Shown here: positions 54,204 to 61,440 of the stretch, one piece after another
Layout of the letters: each line of letters starts with the position of its first letter
How positions within the stretch are numbered: the stretch's first letter is position 1
Source: Deinococcales bacterium
GTDB taxonomy: Bacteria > Deinococcota > Deinococci > Deinococcales > JAAFIG01
NCBI GenBank assembly: GCA_025359505.1
Contig: JANYHH010000015.1
Location: 1-64,000 of the forward strand
Length of the DNA: 64,000 bases
Direction: 5' to 3'
Translations under genes and position numbers: made by a program
The notes under the pieces: generated by a model
What the model was told of the DNA's origin: nothing
The model's database searches: none
Seen by the model: the letters and a program-made list of their open reading frames with translations, nothing else

Positions 54204-56210
54204 ATGACTGCAAAATCGGCGCGACGCGATCGGCAGCCAGACCCCGCGCTGCGATCAGCGCGTTTCAATCACGCGAGCCTGACCGGCCACGCGGCGCTGC
54301 TCGAGGCAAGCCGCTTGCTTGCGGCGGCGCTGGGGACGCTGAAACTCGGTCTGAATCCAACCAAGCCGATCTTTGCCCCCGCGCAGTTTGATGGCACGCC
54401 GATTGGCGCGTTGGCTGAGCGTTTAGCGTTGTGCGCTTTTGAGCGCGACGCGCTGATTTTGCTGGCTGGCGTGAACCTCTCCTCACCATTGTCAGACGCC
54501 TTGCAGCAGTGCGGTTACGGCGCGATTGACTTCGCGCTGATGCTGACGCTGCTGTCCGAGGATCACGCGCTGGATCAGCGACGGATCGCGTCAGACGCGC
54601 CGCTGCGCCACATGCGGCTCCTTCATTTCGCGGATGCGGCGCAGCAGACGCAGCCGATCAACTTACGACCGCTCAATTTGGACGAATGGGTCTTCATGGC
54701 GCTGCTGGGTCACGTGCATCTGGACGAGGTGCTGGCCCGCGTCGCATACGCGCTGCCCAAGCCCGCAATCAGCTTCACGCAGACGCAAACTGAGCTGATC
54801 AATAGGGCAGTCTCGAGCGAGGCTGGGACTTTACTGCAAATCTCTGGGTCGGAACCAGAGTTGCGCCGTCACCTCGCCCACGGCATCGCTGGCGCGACGG
54901 ATTTGTACGCACTCGACGCGGCCCAGCTCGAGGCGGGCAGCTTGGAGGACGTGTCCGTGCGCTGGAACCGCTTCGCCAGACTGACCGACGCGGCGCTGCT
55001 GCTGGAAATCGCGGAGCTGAGCGTCGGTGAGAGCGCTGGCGAAGACCCGCGCTTGCGGGCGGCAAAAGCCCTCGCCAGTCGGCTCGAGGGTCGGGTGCTG
55101 GTCTCGACGCGCACGCCGTTGGCGTGGGGTCGGACTAGCCTGAGCTTGGAAATCGAGCGCCCGAGCAGCGTTGAGCAACGCGCCTTGTGGCGCAATCATT
55201 TGGAAGTCGCTGGCCTGCATTGGTCTGAAAGCCTCACAAGCGGCGTATCGCGGCTCTCCGGGCAGTTTGATTTCACTGGTTCACTGATCGCCCGCGCCTC
55301 GAGCCAAGCGCTGGGTCACGTCGCGGATCGCCACGACCCGGATGCGCTCGGCTCGGCGCTGTGGAATGCCAGCTTATCGCTGGTGCGCCCGAGGCTCGAG
55401 GGCTTGACGCAGCGCATCACGCCGGCCGAGCGGGCGGATTGGTCGCGGTTGATCCTGCCCGACGCGGAGCTGAACAGCTTGAAGCGCCTCGTGGCCCATG
55501 TGCGCGAGCGCCAACAGGTCTTTGAAACGTGGGGTTGGCAGCGCGACAGCAGTCGCGGCTTTGGAATCAGTGCGCTGTTCGGCGGGCCCAGTGGCACGGG
55601 CAAGACGTTCAGCGCCGAGATCATCGCACGGCAACTCGGGGTTGATTTGCAGCGCATCGAGCTGCCCAGCATCGTCTCCAAATACATTGGTGAATCGGAG
55701 AAACTGCTCTCCAAACTCTTTGACGCGGCCGAGTACGGCGGTTGCGTACTGCTGTTCGACGAGGCAGACGCGATTTTCGGCAAGCGCAGTGAGGTCAAAG
55801 ACAGCAACGACCGCTACGCCAATCTGGAAGTCAGTTACCTGCTCCAACGCATGGAGAGCTTTCGCGGTCTGGTGATCCTGACCACCAACCAAGAAAGCAA
55901 CATGGACAGCGCCTTCCTGCGCCGCCTGCGCTTCGTCGTGCATTACCCCAGCCCGGACGCGACGGCCCGCGAGCGCTTGTGGCGCGGCATCTTCCCGCTC
56001 GAGACGCCGACGGACGACCTGCGTTTCGAGCGTCTGGCGCAGCTCGAGGTTTCCGGCGGGAACATCCGCAACATTGCGCTGAACGCCGCCTTCAACGCCT
56101 CGAGCGAGGGCAATGCCGTGCAGATGCGGCATATTCACGGCGCGGCGCTCGAGGAGGTGCGTAAACTCAAGCGCCTGCCGCGCCCCGGCGAGTTCGATGG
56201 TTGGATGTGA
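54204..56210 (+). CDS. eCIS AAA+ ATPase (Pvc15-like)
   Basis: A 668-residue protein with a long N-terminal region (1-410) and a C-terminal AAA+ module: Walker A GGPSGTGKTF, Walker B VLLFDEADAIFGKRSE, sensor 1 ILTTNQESNMD and an arginine-finger region SAFLRRLRFVVHYP. The N-terminal half contains a second, degraded P-loop-like domain. AAA+ proteins of this kind are conserved in eCIS clusters and needed for assembly or loading. A TAAGCT box lies 6 nt before the ATG at 54204 (leaderless). Confidence 0.87.
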   Translation: MTAKSARRDRQPDPALRSARFNHASLTGHAALLEASRLLAAALGTLKLGLNPTKPIFAPAQFDGTPIGALAERLALCAFERDALILLAGVNLSSPLSDALQQCGYGAIDFALMLTLLSEDHALDQRRIASDAPLRHMRLLHFADAAQQTQPINLRPLNLDEWVFMALLGHVHLDEVLARVAYALPKPAISFTQTQTELINRAVSSEAGTLLQISGSEPELRRHLAHGIAGATDLYALDAAQLEAGSLEDVSVRWNRFARLTDAALLLEIAELSVGESAGEDPRLRAAKALASRLEGRVLVSTRTPLAWGRTSLSLEIERPSSVEQRALWRNHLEVAGLHWSESLTSGVSRLSGQFDFTGSLIARASSQALGHVADRHDPDALGSALWNASLSLVRPRLEGLTQRITPAERADWSRLILPDAELNSLKRLVAHVRERQQVFETWGWQRDSSRGFGISALFGGPSGTGKTFSAEIIARQLGVDLQRIELPSIVSKYIGESEKLLSKLFDAAEYGGCVLLFDEADAIFGKRSEVKDSNDRYANLEVSYLLQRMESFRGLVILTTNQESNMDSAFLRRLRFVVHYPSPDATARERLWRGIFPLETPTDDLRFERLAQLEVSGGNIRNIALNAAFNASSEGNAVQMRHIHGAALEEVRKLKRLPRPGEFDGWM

Positions 56211-56597
56211 TCGAGCGACCAAAATAGATCACCGTGCTCGAGCCGGTGTTGGTCGCGCAGTGCAATCGGTTGGAGCTGAGCGCGTCTAAGGAATCTTGGA
56301 TAGCTCGAGATAGTTGCGTCGCACAGCGTCTTTTCAGCCTCGCGTCAATCCAGACAATCAAGGTTTAGTGCGCCGATACTGGGCGCTGCTCGAGCCGAGA
56401 CAGCATCTCAAGCACTCACCAGCGCCTCGTGTACTCAAAAATCAGCAACGCGCAAATGTGATCGCGCTCGAGCACAAGCCGTTTCTGCTCGAGGTTGCCC
56501 CGTTTTAGCCTTCAAAACACTTTTTAAGCGGCAACTCGAGCTTCGCGCCGACAAGATGAGTTCACTTTGCTGGCCGCACTGAGGTAAACTGCTGGGC
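56211..56597. other. Spacer in eCIS locus
   Basis: A 387-bp spacer with about seven CTCGAG copies, no gene that I can support, and the TAAACT -10 box (56585-56590) of the gp25-like gene at its end. Confidence 0.6.
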
Positions 56598-56993
56598 ATG
56601 GAGCGCGATTATCTCGGGGTGGGCTGGGCGTTCCCGGTGGATGTGGATCCTCGCGGCCGAATCGCCGTGGCGCGTTTTGAGCGCGACATTGAGCAAGCGA
56701 TTCAAATGATTTTGCTGACCCCGAAAGGCCAGCGCGTTCGGCGCTTTGACTTCGGTTGCCAGATTCACGACTTGATGTTCGCACCGAACGACGCCACGAC
56801 AATGGGGCTGGCCTCGTATTACGTCGAAGAGGCCCTGCGGGCTTGGGAACCACGCATCATCGTGACCAGCGTGGACGTGCGCGGCGACGATGCGAACGAC
56901 GGGCGTTTGCTGATCGACATCAATTACGAAATCAAAGCCACGCACGACCGCCGCAGCCTCGTGTTTCCGTTCTACCGCATGCCGGGGGATTAA
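56598..56993 (+). CDS. gp25-like baseplate wedge protein
   Basis: A 131-residue GPW/gp25-family protein (Pvc9-like): FERDIEQAIQMILLTPKGQR, RRFDFGCQIHDLMFAPND and YYVEEALRAWEPRI. It is a lysozyme-fold baseplate component that starts sheath assembly in contractile systems. TAAACT 7 nt before the ATG gives a leaderless start. The J-like baseplate gene follows after 150 bp. Confidence 0.92.
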   Translation: MERDYLGVGWAFPVDVDPRGRIAVARFERDIEQAIQMILLTPKGQRVRRFDFGCQIHDLMFAPNDATTMGLASYYVEEALRAWEPRIIVTSVDVRGDDANDGRLLIDINYEIKATHDRRSLVFPFYRMPGD

Positions 56994-57143
56994 AGGCGGC
57001 TCGTCAATCTCTGGAAGCTCGACTCGAGCACCCCAACTCGAGCACGCGAAAATAAGTTGGTTTCGCTCGAGCCACGCCGCACGTTTCACCATACACACTG
57101 CACCACACGCTGTACCGCACCGAGAAAGCCGAGGCTCACCCGC

Positions 57144-59126
57144 ATGGCGCTGCCCGACATCAACCTCGACGACCGCAACTTTCAAGACATCGTAGACCAA
57201 GCCAAACGCCTGATTCCGCGCTACACGCCGGAATGGACGGATCACAATGCCTCCGACCCCGGCATCGCGATGATCGAACTCTTCGCGTGGATGACCGAGA
57301 TGGTGCTCTACCGCATGAACCGCGTGCCTGACAAGGTGCTGATTCGCTTGTTAGAGCTGATCGGCGCGAAATTGGAGCCGCCCAGAGCCGCGCAGTCGCG
57401 GATCACGTTTTACTTATCAGCCGCGCAACCCGATGATGTCATCATCCCGGAAGGAACCGAAGTCGCCACCGTTCGCACCGAAACCAGCGAGGCCATCACC
57501 TTCAGCGCCGAGCAGAGCCTGAGCGTTCACCCGCCGCGTCCGCTCGGGGCGTTCAGCAACAGCGATCAGCGCTGGGTCAATCACGACCTGCGGCAACTCG
57601 AGTTGGAACGCAGCAAGCTCATCATGTTCGGCTCGCCGCCCACGCCGGGCGACGCGTTTTACATCGCGCTTGAAGACGATCACAGCGACCACGTGCTCTC
57701 GCTCGACGTGCAAGTCGATATCGCTGGCGGCGCTGGCGTCGATCCGACGCGCCCGCCGCTCGAGTGGCAAGTTTGGCAGGGTAACGTCGCCCGCTGGGTG
57801 GCGTGCGAGGTCGAGTTTGACGGCACGGGCGGCTTCAACACCGCTGGGGAAGTCATTCTGCACCTGCCCAGAATGGTCGCAGGCGCGTTCCAGAGTCTCA
57901 GCGCTTACTGGCTGCGCGTGCAACTGACCGTGCCAGACGCGTCATCAGGCTCGTACAAAGTCTCGCCGCAACTCGAGCGGCTGCGCTTAGAATCGCGTGG
58001 CGGTACAGTCACCGCCCGCCACGCGGTCACGGTGCGCGACGAGTACCTCGGGGAAAGCGACGGCACGCCGGGGCAGCAGTTTATCTTGAGCCGTTCACCG
58101 GTGCTGGCCACCGACGAGCGCGATCACCTGATCGTCGAAGAGCCGGGCTTGCCGCCCGCGATCTGGCGCGAAGTCCCGGATTTCGCGGATTCCGAAGACG
58201 GCGACACGCATTACAGCTTGGATAACCTCGACGGCACGATCACGCTGGGCCCGACGCTGCCGCAGACCAACGGGCAGGTCTACGCGTTCTCGCGCATCCC
58301 CGCCAAGGGCAGCGCCCTACGCTTCAGCCGCTACCAACATGGCGGCGGCGTGATCGGCAACGTCCCGAGGGGCGCACTGAGCGTCCTCAAAGGCACGATT
58401 CCATTCGTCGCCAGAGCCATCAACCGCGTCGCCGCCACGGGCGGCGCGAACGCGCAAGACCTTGAAGACGCTAAGCGCCAAGCCCCCGCGCTGCTGCGGG
58501 CCCGCAACCGCGCCGTGACCACCGACGATTTCGAATATCTGGCTGGGCGCGTGAACGGTGTGGCTCGAGTCAAAACCCTCGGGCCCGGCGAGCAGCCCGG
58601 TCGGCCCGGCGATCCAAAACCCGGGCAAGTCACGCTGCTCGTGATCCCAGCCGTGCAGCAGATGCGCGGACGCATCGCGCCGGACGCGTTGACACTGCCC
58701 GCTGACTTGCGTGCAGCCGTGTTTGCGATGCTCAACGACAAACGCCTGATCGGAACGGGCTTAGAAGTGCGCTCACCGCAGTACATCTGGGTCAGCGTGC
58801 AAACCAAACTGCGCCTCACCGACCGCGCAAATGACCCGAGTATCGCTTTAGAAACCCGCGCCCACGCTGAAGCCGCGCTGTACGCGTACCTCAACCCTTA
58901 CGTCGGGGGCCCGAGAGGCACTGGCTGGGCGTTCGGACGCGACCTGCACACGGCCGAACTCTACGCGCTGCTGCAAGGCGTGCCCGGCGTGGAATTCGTC
59001 GAAGAGGTGCTGGTCGGACTCAGCACACCCGGCTCGAGCGTGCCACCGACGCCCGCCCCCGCACGGTTGACGCTGGCGAGGGATGCGGTGATCGTGTCCG
59101 ACGCGCACCGCGTGACGATTTTGTGA
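57144..59126 (+). CDS. J-like baseplate assembly protein
   Basis: A 660-residue putative baseplate assembly protein (Pvc11/gp6-like): LDDRNFQDIVDQAKRLIPRY, EWTDHNASDPGIAMIELFAW, GGVIGNVPRGALSVL, the J-domain ALLRARNRAVTTDDFEYLA and a C-terminal VGGPRGTGWAFGRDLH. It forms the baseplate wedge with the gp25-like protein. The ATG at 57144 fits the family start; the frame upstream is not coding. The usual next genes (further wedge, spike, tail fibre) do not follow. Instead a relic of the effector gene begins 3 bp after its stop, on the other strand. Confidence 0.93.
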   Translation: MALPDINLDDRNFQDIVDQAKRLIPRYTPEWTDHNASDPGIAMIELFAWMTEMVLYRMNRVPDKVLIRLLELIGAKLEPPRAAQSRITFYLSAAQPDDVIIPEGTEVATVRTETSEAITFSAEQSLSVHPPRPLGAFSNSDQRWVNHDLRQLELERSKLIMFGSPPTPGDAFYIALEDDHSDHVLSLDVQVDIAGGAGVDPTRPPLEWQVWQGNVARWVACEVEFDGTGGFNTAGEVILHLPRMVAGAFQSLSAYWLRVQLTVPDASSGSYKVSPQLERLRLESRGGTVTARHAVTVRDEYLGESDGTPGQQFILSRSPVLATDERDHLIVEEPGLPPAIWREVPDFADSEDGDTHYSLDNLDGTITLGPTLPQTNGQVYAFSRIPAKGSALRFSRYQHGGGVIGNVPRGALSVLKGTIPFVARAINRVAATGGANAQDLEDAKRQAPALLRARNRAVTTDDFEYLAGRVNGVARVKTLGPGEQPGRPGDPKPGQVTLLVIPAVQQMRGRIAPDALTLPADLRAAVFAMLNDKRLIGTGLEVRSPQYIWVSVQTKLRLTDRANDPSIALETRAHAEAALYAYLNPYVGGPRGTGWAFGRDLHTAELYALLQGVPGVEFVEEVLVGLSTPGSSVPPTPAPARLTLARDAVIVSDAHRVTIL

Positions 59127-59128
59127 TG

Positions 59129-59328
59129 TTACTGAATGGCAGCGCTCGAGAGTTGTGTGTTGCCAAGGCGCTGGCTCGAGATTTGCACTTTTTCGTGCTG
59201 TTCGCTGAGTGACGGTGGCAATGCGGCTTTGCTCGAGTCGTCTTTTCCGTCTTTGCGCGTGCCACCCTCGGCGTAGAGGAACCAACCCTCGAGCACTCGA
59301 GTTTCAGCGGGCTGGCTTTGTTGCCCAA
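59129..59328 (-). pseudogene. Displaced old 3' end of the effector gene
   Basis: On the minus strand, bases about 59328-59210 match the effector's linker (bases about 61619-61450; residues near NKASPLKLE, WFLYAEGGT, KAALP). A 40-bp deletion removes everything between two copies of ACTCGAGTTT present in the intact copy (61544-61553 and 61584-61593), which shifts the frame. A 12-bp gap also occurs. After KAALP the frame continues for about 29 codons (ending NTQLSSAAIQ) to a TAA at 59129-59131. This looks like the original C-terminus left behind. Confidence 0.75.
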
Positions 59329-59339
59329 ATTACTCATTC

Positions 59340-61440
59340 TCCCTAAATCCTTTTAAATTTTGAATTCACGGGCTTAATTCTATAGATAGAGTAGTTTCGT
59401 TGGTGCGATCACAGTACACTTTAAGATAGAAGGGCACTCCTTGCCCTGAAGAAACTTTTGTGATCGGCGCATTAAACGGAAATTTGAGAAATTCATCTAG
59501 GTAGAAAGTGTCGATTGATTTTTTATTCGTTTGTAAGCAGCGTATAATCTCTTGCTTTGAATACTTTTTTCCAATCAGCGCATAAATCAAATTGCTCATT
59601 AATTCATAAGTATCCGAATCTACAAAATTTTTCGATAAGTCGGTCGTCAAAGCACTATATCGTATTTCGGAATTTATCCAAAGATCAACTCCATTAGGCC
59701 ACATGCTAGATGTTCCCAATCGGGAGCGTACCGCATTAATCTTAAAGTAGTTGGAATATCGCGCATCACCAATTCCTAAACTTTCAATTTCAGTTCCGGA
59801 TATTTTTTTCACACCATTATCTACGCATTTGTACTTGCGGCATATTGCAGTATAAAAAAATGGCTGTTTTTGAGGGTAAAACATCCAAGGGATTTTTGGA
59901 GGCGACTGCTCAGCAGTGGCACTTATAAAAATTGCGCTCGTGATCATAACTACTGTTACAAAAATAATAGCAATAGCTTTCATTTCTTCTCCGGTATGGC
60001 GACTCCCACCTTAGCAAAAAACGCTTGCGGGTCTTCATAATGGTCTTTGACAAATTCGATTCGATCATTCACGTCAAAGCATCCATCATTGTTGTAGTCA
60101 CGTTCATCATTCTTTGTTCTCGGATCGTTTCTTGAAACACCATTCCACATCCCGGCAGACTCTAGTCGCTTGATAACATCAAAGTGTAAATGAGGAGCTT
60201 GAGTGTTATCAGCATTTCCAATTATACCTACCTGCTCACCGGCTTTGATGATTTGCCCCTCAGCAACAGCGTAAGATTTCACGTGAGCATATCTAGTCCA
60301 TCTCTGTAGTTGCGGATGATAAACAATAATGATCTTCTTAAAACCGGAAACACTCCCTGTAAAAACAACTACCCCATCAGCAGCACAAAAAGCAGGTTTG
60401 TTCAGTTGCTTATCCCCGGCGACATTTAAATCCCAACCAGTATGAACTTGGTAAACCCCATTACTTTGGAGATTGGCATAGTCTGTTCCACTGGCTAAAA
60501 ACTCTGTTGCTGTTTGCGGAGCCGAGCGCTCCAGTTTATCAGCACTCCCTCCTCGTACATCCGCAAGTGCAGTGGCTGTGGTGGGGTCAACAATTCGCGT
60601 AGGCTGAAAATCAATAGATTCAAGAGCTGTAGGATAGGCTCCTTGCATTGATAGTTGGGTAGTTGAAACACTCACCTTTTTATTCAAACTCATTGTCGTA
60701 ACTGTGTAAGTCTGTTCACTGGGTTTGACTGCATTGGGCTTCGTTTGCGCTTCCATAAGTGAATTTTCTTTATTACTAGGAGTGAAATACTCCCGAACAT
60801 TCCCATTGCGTTCGATGACACTTGCCGCTTCCTCGGCCGTGATGATGCCATCTTTGTCAGCGTCAAGCCCTCGATTTTTAACGTAATTTCTTGTGCCTTT
60901 GACATACATCGAATCTGCTTTACTGAATGGTGCAATAATCTTCTGATACAATGCCGGAAGTCCACTACCTGACTCGAGTGAGTGTGCCTTGAAATGCAAC
61001 ATGACATATCGCATTTGCTCGTGAACGCTCATAGTCATCAGAGACGCTCGATTTAGTTTGCCCGCTTCCCAGCCGTACTTCTGGATTTCATCAGCTCGAA
61101 TTTTAGCTGCTGCACTTTTACCATTGGCTACAGCCAAATACTGCTTCATCTGATTTAAACTTGGTGGTAAAAACTGAATCAATCCAATCGCTCCGCCCCC
61201 GTTCAAATTCTTTTGACTGGGCGAGAAACTACCAGCGCTCTCAAAAGAAATACAAGCCGCCAAATCGTTCGGGTTGACTCCCAATTCATTCGCTGCCCAC
61301 AAAACTTCCTTGGCAACTTCTTCAGTAAAATTTGTATTTCCAGATTTGGAGTTGTACGTCCAAGCATTTCCACCCGGCTTTGCTGCGCTCGGACTGATCG
61401 GCCCGAGCCTGTAATCCTTTGTCCCGCCCTTCCACGTCCC
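59340..61440. mobile_element. AT-rich toxin-immunity cassette inserted in effector
   Basis: The block is AT-rich and has a single CTCGAG (about 60973), against about 16 to 20 expected for neighbouring DNA. It encodes the effector residues from about 851 on and the candidate immunity gene. Homologous linker sequence flanks it: intact on the right (61450-61619), decayed on the left (59210-59328). This is what recombination of a new toxin end into an older effector gene would leave. Exact borders are estimated by eye. Confidence 0.7.
59366..59983 (-). CDS. Exported small protein, candidate immunity protein
   Basis: A 205-residue protein with an N-terminal signal peptide or anchor (KAIAIIFVTVVMITSAIFIS) and a mature part with two Cys pairs (CRKYKC, and later CLQ and YCDR). 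No family is recognised. Its ATG overlaps the effector TGA (ATGA). The gene is clearly AT-rich and has no CTCGAG, unlike the rest of the window. A periplasmic protein encoded directly after a peptidoglycan-attacking toxin is the usual arrangement for an immunity protein. That role is inferred. Confidence 0.65.
   Translation of the reverse strand: MKAIAIIFVTVVMITSAIFISATAEQSPPKIPWMFYPQKQPFFYTAICRKYKCVDNGVKKISGTEIESLGIGDARYSNYFKINAVRSRLGTSSMWPNGVDLWINSEIRYSALTTDLSKNFVDSDTYELMSNLIYALIGKKYSKQEIIRCLQTNKKSIDTFYLDEFLKFPFNAPITKVSSGQGVPFYLKVYCDRTNETTLSIELSP

Noticed and set aside
55374-56222. A 282-codon open frame antisense to the AAA+ ATPase gene
   Set aside because: It mirrors the ATPase coding frame; composition and lack of motifs mark it as a shadow.
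56167-56508. Short open frames in the spacer after the ATPase gene
   Set aside because: They contain several CTCGAG copies, lack ribosome-binding sites and -10 boxes at the right distance, and match nothing recognisable.
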